Source of the DNA: Cellulomonas cellasea
GTDB taxonomy: Bacteria; Actinomycetota; Actinomycetes; Actinomycetales; Cellulomonadaceae
Direction of reading: 5' to 3'
DNA length: 64,000 nucleotides
NCBI RefSeq assembly: GCF_006538745.1
Contig: NZ_BJLR01000019.1
Span: 124,001-188,000 of the forward strand
The first letter of the stretch is position 1; each line of letters begins with the position of its first letter. The translations under genes were made by a program, and so were the position numbers. Below the pieces are notes generated by a model that had not been told where the DNA came from, did no database searches, and was given only the letters and a program-made list of their open reading frames with translations. This document shows positions 8,547 to 17,859 of this stretch, piece after piece.

Positions 8547-9472
8547 GCCGCCGGGGCTGGGTCCTGCTCGTCGCCGTCGGCGTCATCTGGGGCGTGCCGT
8601 ACCTGCTCATCAAGGTCGCGGTCGAGGACGTCACCCCGCCGCTGCTGGTGCTGGTCCGGACCGCGCTGGGCGCCGTCGTCCTGCTCCCGTTCGCGCTGCG
8701 CGGCGACGGCCTGCGCGTGCTGCGCGGGAGGTGGCGCGCCGTCGCCGCGTTCGCCGCGCTCGAGATCGTCGGTCCGTGGGTCCTGCTGTCGAACGCCGAG
8801 CGGACGCTCGCGAGCTCGACGACCGGGCTCCTGGTCGCCACGGTGCCGATCATGGCCGTCGTGCTGGGCCGGCTCGTCGGCGACCGACTGCCAGTCGCGG
8901 GGGTCCGGTGGGCCGGGCTCGCGGTCGGCCTCGCGGGCGTCGCGGTCCTCGCCGGGCCCGGGTCGGGTGCGACGGAGGCGTGGCCGCTCGCGCAGGTGCT
9001 GCTCGCCGCCCTCGGGTACGCGGCGGCTCCCATCATCGCCGCGCGGTCGCTGCAGGGCGTCCCCGCCGTCACGCTGACCGCGGTGTGCCTGTCGCTGTCC
9101 GCGCTCGTCTACCTGCCCGTCGTGCTGCTGACCGGACCGCACGCGATGCCGGGGCCCGGCGCGCTGGGGTCGCTCGCGGCGCTCGGCCTGGTGTGCACCG
9201 CGGTCGCGTTCGTGCTCTTCTTCCGCCTGATCAGCGAGGTCGGCGCGGCGCGCTCGACTCTCGTGGCGTACATCAACCCGCTCGTGGCGGTCGCGCTCGG
9301 GGCCGTCGTGCTCGACGAGCCCGTCACGGCGGCGGTCGTCGTGGCCGCGGTGCTCATCGTGACCGGCTCCGCCGCGGCGTCCGTGCGGGGCCGGCCGCGC
9401 CGTGGTCGTCGTCCCGCCGCCGCCGCCGAGCCCGCGGCCCCCGAGGCGGCACGGACGGCGGCTCCGGGCTGA
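8543..9472 (+). CDS. EamA/DMT-family membrane transporter
   Basis: 309 residues with about ten hydrophobic helices and two EamA repeats. The first begins at VLLVAVGVIWGVPYLLIKVA and the second at LAQVLLAALGYAAAPIIAA; each ends with a helix like VAYINPLVAVALGAVVLDEP. DMT proteins export metabolites such as amino acids; the substrate is unknown. The ATG overlaps the stop of the winged-helix gene by four bases. The last 30 residues are a hydrophilic Ala/Pro/Arg tail. Confidence 0.88.
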   Translation: MSRRGWVLLVAVGVIWGVPYLLIKVAVEDVTPPLLVLVRTALGAVVLLPFALRGDGLRVLRGRWRAVAAFAALEIVGPWVLLSNAERTLASSTTGLLVATVPIMAVVLGRLVGDRLPVAGVRWAGLAVGLAGVAVLAGPGSGATEAWPLAQVLLAALGYAAAPIIAARSLQGVPAVTLTAVCLSLSALVYLPVVLLTGPHAMPGPGALGSLAALGLVCTAVAFVLFFRLISEVGAARSTLVAYINPLVAVALGAVVLDEPVTAAVVVAAVLIVTGSAAASVRGRPRRGRRPAAAAEPAAPEAARTAAPG

Positions 9473-9510
9473 CACCACCGCGCGGCTGCCGGGCGCGCCG
9501 CACTTGGACG

Positions 9511-9566
9511 CGCGAGAGCCGGCAGCCGCCCGAGGGTCCGTCCTCGTGCGCCTGCCGGCTCTCGCG
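9511..9566. terminator. Bidirectional terminator between EamA gene and rnj
   Basis: A perfect 15-bp inverted repeat (9511-9525 with 9552-9566, core CGCGAGAGCCGGCAG) with a 26-base loop lies between two convergent genes. The arms can be extended over a small bulge. Confidence 0.75.
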
Positions 9567-9577
9567 TGCGTCCTCGG

Positions 9578-11263
9578 CTACGCCTCGACGATGACCGGGA
9601 TGATCATCGGCCGGCGCCGCAGGCGGTTCGACACCCAGCGGCCCACGATGCGCCGCACGACCTGCTGGAGCTGGTGGGTGTCCGACGCCCCGCCGCGTGC
9701 GGCGTCCTCGAGCGCCTGCACGAGCTCGGGCATGATCCCCTCGAACACCGCATCGTCCTCGGCGAACCCGCGGGCGTGGATCTGCGGCCCGGCGAGGACC
9801 TTGCCGTCCGCGGAGCTGACGACGGCGAAGATCGAGATGAAGCCCTCCTCGCCGAGGATGCGCCGGTCCTTGAGCTCGACCTCGGTGATCTCGCCGACGC
9901 TCGAGCCGTCGACGTACACGTAGCCGCACGGCACCGCGCCCACGACCCGCGCGCGCCCGTCGATGAGGTCGATGACGACGCCGTCCTCCGCCAGGACGAC
10001 CCGGTCGGCCGGGACCCCGGTCTTGACCGCGAGCGCCGCGTTCGCGACGAGGTGGCGGACCTCGCCGTGCACGGGCATGACGTTGCGCGGCTTGAGGATG
10101 TTGTAGCAGTAGAGGAGCTCGCCGGCGCTCGCGTGCCCGGAGACGTGCACCTTCGCGTTGCCGCTGTGCACGACGCGCGCACCGAGGCGCGTGAGGCCGT
10201 TGATCACGCGGTACACGGCGTTCTCGTTGCCGGGGATGAGGGACGACGCGAGGATCACGGTGTCGCCGTGGCCGACCGAGATCTTGTGGTCGTTGTTCGC
10301 GATGCGCGACAGCGCGGCCATCGGCTCGCCCTGCGACCCCGTGCACATGAGCACGACCTCGTCGTCGGGCAGCCGCTCGATCTGCTTCTGGTCGACGAGC
10401 ACGTCGTCGGGCACCTTGAGGTAGCCGAGCTCGGACGCGATCGTCATGTTGCGGACCATCGACCGGCCGACGAGCGCGACCTTGCGCCCGTGCGCGTGCG
10501 CGGCGTCGAGGACCTGCTGCACGCGGTGCACGTGGGAGGCGAACGAGGCGACGATGATGCGCTTCGCGGAGTCGGCGAACACGCCGTCGAGCACCGGGCC
10601 GATCTCGCGCTCGCCCGTGACGAAGCCGGGGACCTCGGCGTTGGTGGAGTCGACCATGAACAGGTCGACTCCGGCCTCGCCGAGCCGCGCGAACGCCCGC
10701 AGGTCGGTCACGCGCCCGTCGAGCGGGAGCTGGTCCATCTTGAAGTCGCCGGTGTGCAGCACCGTGCCCGCGCCCGTGCGCACCGCGACCGCGAGCGCGT
10801 CGGGGATCGAGTGGTTCACCGCGACGAACTCGCACTCGAAGACCCCGAGCTGCTCCGTCTGACCCTCCCGGACCGCGAGGGTCAGCGGGTTGATGCGGTG
10901 CTCCTTGAGCTTCGCCTCGACGAACGCGAGCGTGAGCTGTGAGCCGACGAGCGGGATGTCGCGGCGCAGGCGCAGCAGGTACGGGACCGCGCCGATGTGG
11001 TCCTCGTGCCCGTGCGTGAGCACGATCGCCTCGATGTCGTCGAGCCGGTCCCGGATGTACTCGAAGTCCGGGAGGATCAGGTCGACGCCGGGCTGGTGGT
11101 CCTCGGGGAAGAGCACGCCGCAGTCGATGACGAGCAGGCGGCCGGCGTACTCGAGGACGGCCATGTTGCGGCCGACCTCCCCGAGCCCGCCGAGAGCGAC
11201 GACGCGGAGAGCGCCCTCGGGCAGGGCGGGCGGCAGCGTCAGCTCGGGGTGGGGATGGCTCAT
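9578..11263 (-). CDS. rnj: Ribonuclease J
   Basis: 561 residues, full length for the family. The metallo-beta-lactamase core is clear: HGHEDHIG near residue 79, the beta-CASP part with TGDFKMDQ and VDSTNAEVPG, and later TGSQGEPMAAL and SGHAS. RNase J has 5'-to-3' exonuclease and endonuclease activity in mRNA decay and rRNA maturation. The ATG at 11263 is preceded by CAGGAGA. It lies 12 bases after dapA on the same strand, so both form one operon as in M. tuberculosis (Rv2753c-Rv2752c). Confidence 0.95.
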   Translation of the reverse strand: MSHPHPELTLPPALPEGALRVVALGGLGEVGRNMAVLEYAGRLLVIDCGVLFPEDHQPGVDLILPDFEYIRDRLDDIEAIVLTHGHEDHIGAVPYLLRLRRDIPLVGSQLTLAFVEAKLKEHRINPLTLAVREGQTEQLGVFECEFVAVNHSIPDALAVAVRTGAGTVLHTGDFKMDQLPLDGRVTDLRAFARLGEAGVDLFMVDSTNAEVPGFVTGEREIGPVLDGVFADSAKRIIVASFASHVHRVQQVLDAAHAHGRKVALVGRSMVRNMTIASELGYLKVPDDVLVDQKQIERLPDDEVVLMCTGSQGEPMAALSRIANNDHKISVGHGDTVILASSLIPGNENAVYRVINGLTRLGARVVHSGNAKVHVSGHASAGELLYCYNILKPRNVMPVHGEVRHLVANAALAVKTGVPADRVVLAEDGVVIDLIDGRARVVGAVPCGYVYVDGSSVGEITEVELKDRRILGEEGFISIFAVVSSADGKVLAGPQIHARGFAEDDAVFEGIMPELVQALEDAARGGASDTHQLQQVVRRIVGRWVSNRLRRRPMIIPVIVEA

Positions 11264-11275
11264 GGTTCTCCTGGG

Positions 11276-12193
11276 TCAGCTGGGGACGACGTCGAGGAGG
11301 CCGGCTGCGCGCACTCCGGCGCGCACCCCCTCCGCCTCGTCGTCGGAGGCGGCCACCAGCGGCAGCCGCATGTGTCGGTTCGGGATGAGGCCGAGGGCCT
11401 CGACGGCGGCCTTGGCGGCGACCGCCTGGAAGCCGGCTCCGTTGAGCGCGTCGATCGCCGGGACGATCGACCGGAAGACCTGCAGGGCGCGGGCGTGGTC
11501 GCCCGCGTCGAACGCCTCGGTCACCTCGGCGAGCCGTGCGCCGGCGACGTGGCCGACGACGCTGACGACGCCCGCGGCGCCGTGCGCGAGCATCGCGAGG
11601 TAGGCGCCGTCGTCGCCGCAGTACCAGGCGAGCCCGGTGCGCTCGATCGCGGTGAGGCTCGCGTAGAGGTCGCCCGAGGCGTCCTTGACGGCGACCACGC
11701 GGTCGTGCGCGGCGAGCCGGTCGAGCGTGTCCGCGGCGAACCGGACCCCGGTGCGACCGGGGACGTCGTAGAGCATGACCGGCAGCGGGGTCGCGTCCGC
11801 GACCGCGAGGACGTGCCGATACACGCCCTCCTGGGACGGCCGGGAGTAGTAGGGGCTCACGACGAGCAGCCCGTGCGCGCCCGCGTCCGCGGCCTGCCCG
11901 GCCATCCGGACGGCGTGCGCGGTGTCGTTCGAGCCGGCTCCGGCGACGATGCTCGCGCGGTCCCCGACGGCGTCCACGACGGCGGCGATGAGCTCGGCCT
12001 TCTCGGGTGCGTGCGTCGTCGACGCCTCGCCGGTCGTGCCGTTGAGCACGAGGCCGTCGTGCCCGTGGTCGACGAGGTGGGTCGCGAGCCGGACGGCCGC
12101 GTCGAGGTCGAGCGCACCGTCCGGGGTCATCGGCGTGACCATGGCGGTGAGCACGGCACCGAACGGGCGCGCGGTCGAGGTGGCGCGAGGCAT
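11276..12193 (-). CDS. dapA: 4-hydroxy-tetrahydrodipicolinate synthase
   Basis: 305 residues of the TIM-barrel DapA family, condensing pyruvate with aspartate semialdehyde in the lysine and diaminopimelate pathway. The catalytic tyrosine motif YDVPGRTG is near residue 141 and the Schiff-base lysine is in VAVKDASGD near 167; the GTTGEAST substrate loop is also present. The next pathway enzyme, DapB, is encoded at 18341-19099. The ATG at 12193 has no Shine-Dalgarno sequence but has a leaderless-type -10 element. Confidence 0.95.
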   Translation of the reverse strand: MPRATSTARPFGAVLTAMVTPMTPDGALDLDAAVRLATHLVDHGHDGLVLNGTTGEASTTHAPEKAELIAAVVDAVGDRASIVAGAGSNDTAHAVRMAGQAADAGAHGLLVVSPYYSRPSQEGVYRHVLAVADATPLPVMLYDVPGRTGVRFAADTLDRLAAHDRVVAVKDASGDLYASLTAIERTGLAWYCGDDGAYLAMLAHGAAGVVSVVGHVAGARLAEVTEAFDAGDHARALQVFRSIVPAIDALNGAGFQAVAAKAAVEALGLIPNRHMRLPLVAASDDEAEGVRAGVRAAGLLDVVPS

Positions 12194-12199
12194 GGCCCC

Positions 12200-12205
12200 A
12201 AACTA
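12200..12205 (-). promoter_or_regulatory. -10 element of a leaderless dapA promoter
   Basis: On the minus strand TAGTTT is followed by six bases (GGGGCC) and then the dapA ATG. No ribosome binding site is present, so the dapA-rnj transcript probably starts at the ATG itself. Confidence 0.6.
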
Positions 12206-12334
12206 CCGTCCCGCGGCGCCCGGACGGCCGTGCGTGCCCGCCAGGTGGTCCGCCGACGCGGCGCGCCGACCGGCGGGGACGTGCGCCACGATGGGGAGGG
12301 GGCCGTGCCCCGCACCGTCAGCACAGGAGGAACC

Positions 12335-13057
12335 GTGCCCGCTCCCGACCGTCCGCTCGCCGTCGCGCACCGCGGCGACCCCGTGAACCACCGGGAGAAC
12401 ACCGTCGAGGCCGTGCTCGCCGCCGCCCGCCAGGGCGCCGACGCGATCGAGGTCGACGTCCAGCTCGCGGCGGACGGGACCGTCGTCATGGTGCACGACG
12501 ACACGTTCGCCCGGCTGTGGGACGACCCGCGGCCCGTCGCGGCGATGACGTGGCCGGAGATCGCCCGGCTCGGCGACGGCGACGTGCGCGTCCCCCGGCT
12601 CGCGGAGCTGCTCGAGGTCGCGGAGGGAGCGGGCGTCCCGCTCGTGCTGGACCAGAAGCACCCGGTCGCTGCGCTGCCGGCCCTGCGGGTCGTGCGCGCG
12701 GCGCGCGCGGACGCGACGGCGTTCTGCGGCTCGACCGACGGGCTGCTCGAGATCCGGACCGCCGACCCGGGTGCGACCGTCTACCTCAACGACGACAGCA
12801 TGATGCTGCCGGACGTCCGGCTCCTCGCGCAGCTGCGCCCGCAGCTCTACAACCCGTGGTTCAAGCTCCTGGCACCGGCGACCGTCGAGGCCATGGCGGC
12901 GTTCGGCATCCGGACGTGCTGCTGGACCCCGAACACCGACGCCGAGCTGCGGCTCGTGCTCGACCTCGGCGTGGACGCGGTCATGACCGACCGCGTCGGC
13001 CGGCTCGTCGAGATCCTCGACGAGCGCGCGGGCCGGGCCGGCGACGACGCGGGGTGA
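12335..13057 (+). CDS. Glycerophosphodiester phosphodiesterase family protein
   Basis: 240 residues. The GDPD signature is intact: VAHRGDPVNHRENTVEA, then IEVDVQLAADGTVVMVHDD, with the metal and catalytic His/Glu/Asp residues, and VLDQKH in the middle. It splits glycerophosphodiesters from lipid turnover into glycerol-3-phosphate and an alcohol. No signal peptide is visible, so it is cytosolic. The GTG at 12335 is preceded by an excellent AGGAGG. It stands alone on the plus strand and converges with folA. Confidence 0.9.
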   Translation: MPAPDRPLAVAHRGDPVNHRENTVEAVLAAARQGADAIEVDVQLAADGTVVMVHDDTFARLWDDPRPVAAMTWPEIARLGDGDVRVPRLAELLEVAEGAGVPLVLDQKHPVAALPALRVVRAARADATAFCGSTDGLLEIRTADPGATVYLNDDSMMLPDVRLLAQLRPQLYNPWFKLLAPATVEAMAAFGIRTCCWTPNTDAELRLVLDLGVDAVMTDRVGRLVEILDERAGRAGDDAG

Positions 13058-13064
13058 CCGGCGG

Positions 13065-13571
13065 TCAGCGCCGCGCGCGCTCGTACGTCACGAAGCGGTA
13101 CCGCAGGCCGTCGGGCCCGGTCGACGTGCACCAGCCCGCGGCGGGGACGCGCTCGACGACCTCCCACTCGCCGTCGACCACCGGGGCGTAGGTGTCGCCG
13201 GCGAGCACCGCATCCACCTCGGTGACCTCGAGACGGTCGGCGCGCGCGATCGCGGCCTCGTAGACCGCCCCTCCCCCGATGACCCAGACGTCGCGGTCCC
13301 CGACGTGCGCGAGGGCGTCGGCGAGCGTCGGGGCCACGGTCGCGCCGTCGGCCACGTACCCCGGTCGGCGCGAGAGCACGACGTTCTCCCGCCCAGGCAG
13401 CGGCCGGAACCGCTCGGGCAGGGACTCCCACGTCGCGCGGCCCATGATCACCGGGTGCCCGGTGGTCAGGGCCCGGAAGCGCGCCTGGTCCTCGGGCAGG
13501 CGCCACGGCAGCGTGTTCTCGACGCCGATGACGCCATCGAGCGTCTGCGCCCAGATCAGGGCGATGCTCAC
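13065..13571 (-). CDS. folA: Dihydrofolate reductase
   Basis: 168 residues, normal for bacterial DHFR. It starts IALIWAQTLDGVIGVENTLPW (after Met-Ser), carries HPVIMGRATWESLP for NADPH binding, and VIGGGAVYEAAI. It reduces dihydrofolate formed by thymidylate synthase, whose gene ends 11 bases upstream on the same strand. The start is a GTG at 13571. One operon with thyA. Confidence 0.95.
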   Translation of the reverse strand: MSIALIWAQTLDGVIGVENTLPWRLPEDQARFRALTTGHPVIMGRATWESLPERFRPLPGRENVVLSRRPGYVADGATVAPTLADALAHVGDRDVWVIGGGAVYEAAIARADRLEVTEVDAVLAGDTYAPVVDGEWEVVERVPAAGWCTSTGPDGLRYRFVTYERARR

Positions 13572-13582
13572 GGTCGCGCCCC

Positions 13583-14401
13583 TCAGACGGCGATCGGGGC
13601 CGCGATGCGCGGGTGGTGGCGGTAGCCGACGACCTCGACGTGGTCGAGCGTGTAGGCGTCGATCGACTCGGCCGGGCGCAACGCGAGGGTCGGGTACGGG
13701 TAGGGCTCGCGCGTGAGCTGCTCGCGCACCTGGTCGACATGGTTGTCGTAGATGTGGCAGTCCCCGCCGGTCCACACGAGGTCGCCGACCTCGAGGCCCG
13801 TCTGCTGGGCGACCATGTGCGTCAGCAGCGCGTACGACGCGAGGTTGAACGGCACGCCCAGGAACAGGTCCGCGGAGCGCTGGTACAGCTGGCACGAGAG
13901 CCGGCCGTCGGCCACGTAGAACTGGAACAGCGCGTGGCAGGGGGCGAGCGCCATCGAGGGGATGTCCGCGACGTTCCACGCCGAGACGACGTGCCGGCGG
14001 GAGTCGGGGTCGCGGCGGATCGCCTCGATGACCTGCGCGAGCTGGTCGACCTCGCCGCCGCCCGGCGTGGGCCACGAGCGCCACTGCACGCCGTACACGG
14101 GGCCGAGGTCGCCGTCGGCGTCGGCCCACTCGTCCCAGATCGTGACGCCCTGCTCGCGCAGCCAGCCGACGTTCGAGTCGCCGCGCAGGAACCACAGCAG
14201 CTCGAGGACGACCGACTTGAGGTGCACGCGCTTGGTGGTGACGAGCGGGAAGCCGGCCGACAGGTCGTAGCGCAGCTGGTGGCCGAAGAGGCTGCGCGTC
14301 CCCGTCCCCGTGCGGTCCGACTTGGGGGTCCCGGTCTCGAGCACGAGCCTCAGGAGGTCCTCGTACGGGGTCGTCACGGGCATCGTGGCCGCTTCCGTCA
14401 T
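13583..14401 (-). CDS. thyA: Thymidylate synthase (ThyA)
   Basis: 272 residues. The nucleophilic cysteine is in [12 protein letters not shown] near residue 153; RTGTGT (dUMP phosphate binding), [13 protein letters not shown] and the HIYDNH motif are intact. It methylates dUMP with methylenetetrahydrofolate. The ATG at 14401 is preceded on the minus strand by TAGGAT and six bases, a leaderless arrangement. No thyX is present between dapA and dapB, where some actinobacteria have it. Confidence 0.95.
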   Translation of the reverse strand: MTEAATMPVTTPYEDLLRLVLETGTPKSDRTGTGTRSLFGHQLRYDLSAGFPLVTTKRVHLKSVVLELLWFLRGDSNVGWLREQGVTIWDEWADADGDLGPVYGVQWRSWPTPGGGEVDQLAQVIEAIRRDPDSRRHVVSAWNVADIPSMALAPCHALFQFYVADGRLSCQLYQRSADLFLGVPFNLASYALLTHMVAQQTGLEVGDLVWTGGDCHIYDNHVDQVREQLTREPYPYPTLALRPAESIDAYTLDHVEVVGYRHHPRIAAPIAV

Positions 14402-14407
14402 GGCGTC

Positions 14408-14449
14408 ATCCTAGGCTCCGTGGCGCCCGCCCCGACGCCGCGCCACACT
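14408..14449. promoter_or_regulatory. Divergent leaderless promoters of thyA and gabD
   Basis: Only 54 bases separate the two start codons. On the minus strand TAGGAT (14413 to 14408) stands six bases before the thyA ATG. On the plus strand CACACT (14444-14449) stands six bases before the gabD ATG. Neither gene has a ribosome binding site. Confidence 0.55.
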
Positions 14450-14455
14450 GGCCCG

Positions 14456-15937
14456 ATGACCTCCACCACGCTGCCCGCCGCCGTCGCCGAGCGCGTCCCC
14501 ACCGGTCTCCTGGTCGACGGGACGTGGCGCCCGGCCTCCTCCGGGGCCACGTTCGCCGTGACCGACCCCGCCACGACCGACACGATCCTCGAGGTCGCCG
14601 ACGCCGGGCCGGACGACGCGCTCGCGGCCCTCGACAGCGCCGACCGGTCCTGGGCGGAGTGGCGCGCCGTCGCCCCGCGCGAGCGCTCCGAGCTGCTGCG
14701 GGCGGTCTACGAGGCCCTCGTCGCCCGCACCGACGACGTCGCCGCGCTCGTCACCGCGGAGGGCGGCAAGCCGCTCGCCGAGTCGCGCGCCGAGGTCGCG
14801 TACGCCGCCGACTACGTGCGCTGGTACGCCGAGCAGGCCGTGCGCATCAGCGGGCTCACGCGCAAGGCCCCCTCTGGCGCCAACCACCAGCTCGTCCTGC
14901 GCCGCCCGGTGGGCCCCGCGCTGCTCATCACGCCGTGGAACTTCCCGATCGCGATGATCACGCGCAAGGTCGCCCCGGCGCTCGCCGCAGGCTGCCCCGT
15001 CGTGATCAAGCCCGCACAGCTCACGCCGCTGACCACGTCGTTCTTCGCGGAGATCGTGCGCGCCGAGCTCGAGGCCCGTGGCCTGCCCACCGGGGTCATC
15101 AACGTCGTGCCGAGCTCCTCGGCCCGCGCGCTGACCGAGCCGCTGCTCGCCGACCCCCGGCTGCGCAAGCTCTCCTTCACCGGGTCGACCGAGGTCGGCC
15201 GCACGCTGCTCGCGGGCGCCGCGCAGCGCGTGCTGCGGACCTCGATGGAGCTCGGCGGCAACGCGCCGTTCCTCGTCTTCGACGACGCGGACGTCGCCGC
15301 CGCCGTCGAGGGCGCCGTGACCGCCAAGATGCGCAACTCCGGGCAGACGTGCGTCGCGGCGAACCGGTTCCTCGTGCAGCAGGGTGTCGCCGAGGAGTTC
15401 ACCGCCGCGCTGACCGAGGCGTTCGACCGGCTCGTCGTCGGGCACGGCGCCCACGAGGGCACGACCGTCGGCCCGCTCATCGAGAAGGCTGCGGTCGACC
15501 GCGTCGAGGAGGTCGTCACCGCGGCGGTCGACGGCGGCGCGCACGTGCGCACCGGCGGCTCCCGTCCCGACGACCTGCCGCTCGGCGGCCACTTCTACTC
15601 CCCGACCGTGCTGAGCGGGGTGTCGCCGGACGACCGGGTCGTGACGGAGGAGGTCTTCGGGCCCGTCGCGTCCGTGCTCACGTTCGGCGACGAGGCCGAG
15701 GCCGTCGAGCTCGCCAACGGGACCGACTTCGGGCTCGTCGCGTACGCGTTCACGCGCGACGTCGGACGCGTGATGCGCCTCGCGGAGCAGGTCGAGGCCG
15801 GGATGCTCGGGGTGAACCGCGGGCTCGTGTCCGACGCGAGCGCGCCGTTCGGGGGCGTCAAGCAGTCGGGGCTCGGGCGCGAGGGCGGCGAGGCCGGGAT
15901 CGAGGAGTACCTCGAGTCGACGTACGTGTCGCTCTGA
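14456..15937 (+). CDS. gabD: NAD(P)-dependent succinate-semialdehyde dehydrogenase
   Basis: 493 residues of the aldehyde dehydrogenase superfamily. Visible motifs are TPWNFPIAMITRKVAPALAA, the catalytic Glu in MELGGNAPF near 264, and the catalytic Cys in NSGQTCVAANRF near 298. The end, PFGGVKQSGLGREGG, with the RISG/TRKAPSGA region is typical of succinate-semialdehyde dehydrogenases, which oxidise succinic semialdehyde to succinate. Substrate assignment is by overall resemblance. It is a single-gene unit divergent from thyA. Confidence 0.85.
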   Translation: MTSTTLPAAVAERVPTGLLVDGTWRPASSGATFAVTDPATTDTILEVADAGPDDALAALDSADRSWAEWRAVAPRERSELLRAVYEALVARTDDVAALVTAEGGKPLAESRAEVAYAADYVRWYAEQAVRISGLTRKAPSGANHQLVLRRPVGPALLITPWNFPIAMITRKVAPALAAGCPVVIKPAQLTPLTTSFFAEIVRAELEARGLPTGVINVVPSSSARALTEPLLADPRLRKLSFTGSTEVGRTLLAGAAQRVLRTSMELGGNAPFLVFDDADVAAAVEGAVTAKMRNSGQTCVAANRFLVQQGVAEEFTAALTEAFDRLVVGHGAHEGTTVGPLIEKAAVDRVEEVVTAAVDGGAHVRTGGSRPDDLPLGGHFYSPTVLSGVSPDDRVVTEEVFGPVASVLTFGDEAEAVELANGTDFGLVAYAFTRDVGRVMRLAEQVEAGMLGVNRGLVSDASAPFGGVKQSGLGREGGEAGIEEYLESTYVSL

Positions 15938-15992
15938 CCCGTCCGCGCCTCGGCGGTCCGGGGGTGTCGCCGGCGTATGCGACAGTGGCGGC

Positions 15993-16685
15993 GTGACGAC
16001 CGACGACCGTCGCGCCGAGGTGCGCGCCGCGATCCGCCAGGCCGTCTCGGTCTCGGTTGCGACGGGCCTGTACGGCGTGTCCTTCGGGGCGCTCGCGGTC
16101 GCCGCGGGGCTCGACCTGCCGCAGACGATGGCCCTGAGCCTGCTCATGTTCTCGGGTGGCTCGCAGTTCGCGTTCATCGGCGTCGTCGGCACCGGAGGCG
16201 CGTTCGGTGCCGCGGTCGCGACCGCCGGTCTGCTCGGGGTCCGCAACGGGCTCTACGGCGTCCAGGTGGCGCCGCTGCTGGGCGCCCGCGGCCTGCGCCG
16301 CACCGTCGCCGCGCAGCTGACCATCGACGAGTCGACCGCCGTCGGCACCGCGCACGCCGACCCGCAGGCCGCCCGGGCGGGGTTCTGGTGGACCGGGGTC
16401 GGGGTGTTCGTGCTGTGGAACGCGTTCACGGTCGTCGGCGCACTGCTCGGTGACGCGCTCGGCGACCCCCGCCGGTACGGACTGGACGCCGCCGCGGCGG
16501 CGGCGTTCCTGGCGCTCGTCTGGCCGCGGCTCGCGACCGGGCCCGCGCGGGTCGTCGCGGCCGTCGCCGTCGTCGTCGCGCTGGCCGTGACGCCGCTCGC
16601 CCCTGCCGGCATCCCGGTCCTCGCCGCTGCCGCCGTCGCGATCGTCCTCGGCTGGCGCACCCCCGCACGAGAGGCACGCACGTGA
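15993..16685 (+). CDS. azlC: AzlC-family branched-chain amino acid exporter subunit
   Basis: 230 residues, strongly hydrophobic with about seven helices. The N-terminal GLYGVSFGALAVAAGLDLPQ, MFSGGSQFAFIGV and RNGLYGVQVAPLLG stretches are typical of AzlC, the large subunit of a two-component exporter of branched-chain amino acids or analogues. The GTG start at 15993 is preceded by GACAGT and six bases, suggesting a leaderless transcript. Its stop overlaps the azlD start by four bases. Confidence 0.9.
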   Translation: MTTDDRRAEVRAAIRQAVSVSVATGLYGVSFGALAVAAGLDLPQTMALSLLMFSGGSQFAFIGVVGTGGAFGAAVATAGLLGVRNGLYGVQVAPLLGARGLRRTVAAQLTIDESTAVGTAHADPQAARAGFWWTGVGVFVLWNAFTVVGALLGDALGDPRRYGLDAAAAAAFLALVWPRLATGPARVVAAVAVVVALAVTPLAPAGIPVLAAAAVAIVLGWRTPAREART

Positions 16686-17005
16686 GCGCCCACAGCATGA
16701 CGTGGCTGGCGATCCTCGCCGCCTCCGCGGTGTGCTTCGCGATCAAGCTCGTCGGCCACCTCGTGCCCGAGCACTGGCTCGCCGAGCCGCGCGTCGCACG
16801 CACCGCCGCCCTCGTCACGGTCGCGCTGCTCTCGGCGCTCGTCGGCGTGCAGACGTTGACCGACGGCCGCGCGCTCGTCCTCGACGCCCGCCTGCCGGCG
16901 CTCGCGGTCGCCGGTGTCGCGCTCGCGCTGCGCGCACCGTTCGTGGTCGTGGTCGCCGCCGCGGCGCTGACCGCGGGCGTGCTGCGGGCGCTCGGCATGC
17001 CGTGA
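16682..17005 (+). CDS. azlD: AzlD-family branched-chain amino acid transport protein
   Basis: 107 residues with three to four hydrophobic helices (WLAILAASAVCFAIKLVG, then AALVTVALLSALVGVQ and further), as in the small AzlD partner of AzlC. The GTG start overlaps the azlC stop (GTGA), giving translational coupling and roughly equal production of the two subunits. After it, 17006-17240 contains no recognisable gene. Confidence 0.88.
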   Translation: MSAHSMTWLAILAASAVCFAIKLVGHLVPEHWLAEPRVARTAALVTVALLSALVGVQTLTDGRALVLDARLPALAVAGVALALRAPFVVVVAAAALTAGVLRALGMP

Positions 17006-17240
17006 CCGCGCCCCGAGCCGGGTCGCGACGGGCGGTGGCCGCCGGGCGGACCGCTCGAGCTCGGCGCCGGCGGCACATCGCCTGCGGCCCGGTCCTCGAC
17101 GTGCCCGTTGGTAGCCTGCCTCGGACGGCCGCGCCGACGCCCGCCGCGACCGCGCACCGCCCTCCCGCCCCCTGCCTCCCGGAGACCGTCGTGCCCTTCC
17201 TCCCGCTCCCGGCTCCGCGACCGCACGTCTCGACCGCGTG

Positions 17241-17807
17241 ATGGCGCTGTTCAGCGAGCAGGCCGACGTCTCGGTGCGCCCCGCGGTCCCCGGCGACGAG
17301 CTCGCGATCGCCGCGACCCAGCTCGCCGCGTGGCGGGCCGCGCACGCGGACACCCTCGGCCCGGACGTGCTTGCCCAGCTCGACGGCGCGGCGTTCGCCG
17401 AGCGCTGGGCGCAGGCCATCACCGCTCCCCCGGGCCGCGGCTACCGCGTGCTCGTCGCGTGCGAGGGCGCCGACGTCGTCGGCTTCGCGGCCGTCGCGCC
17501 CGTGGCCGCCCCGGAGGACACCCCGCTCGCCGCCCCGGGCGGGGAGCTGCTCGCGCTCGAGGTCGCGCCCGCGTCCCAGCGCGTGGGGCACGGCTCGCGC
17601 CTGCTGGCCGCCGCCGTGGACCTGCTGCGCGAGGACGGTGCGGACCACCTGCAGACGTGGGTGCTCGACGGCGACGTCGCCCGCGCGCAGTTCCTGACCT
17701 CCGCCGGGCTCGGGGCCGACGACGCCGTCCGCGCCCTCGCGACGGGCACGGGCCGGGACGGCGAGCCGCTCAGCGTGAACGAGCACCGCTGGTCGGCGAC
17801 CATCTGA
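17241..17807 (+). CDS. GNAT-family N-acetyltransferase
   Basis: 188 residues from the ATG (a GTG codon immediately before it is an equally possible start). The acetyl-CoA binding region reads LEVAPASQRVGHGSRLLAAA, a good match to the GNAT Q/R-x-x-G-x-G/A motif, followed by LQTWVLDGDVARAQFLTSAG. The substrate is unknown. Start choice is uncertain because there is no clear ribosome binding site. Confidence 0.85.
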   Translation: MALFSEQADVSVRPAVPGDELAIAATQLAAWRAAHADTLGPDVLAQLDGAAFAERWAQAITAPPGRGYRVLVACEGADVVGFAAVAPVAAPEDTPLAAPGGELLALEVAPASQRVGHGSRLLAAAVDLLREDGADHLQTWVLDGDVARAQFLTSAGLGADDAVRALATGTGRDGEPLSVNEHRWSATI

Positions 17808-17859
17808 CCGCCGGTCGGGCGACCCGGCGACGGGCGGCCGGACAGCGGGCTGCCGGGCG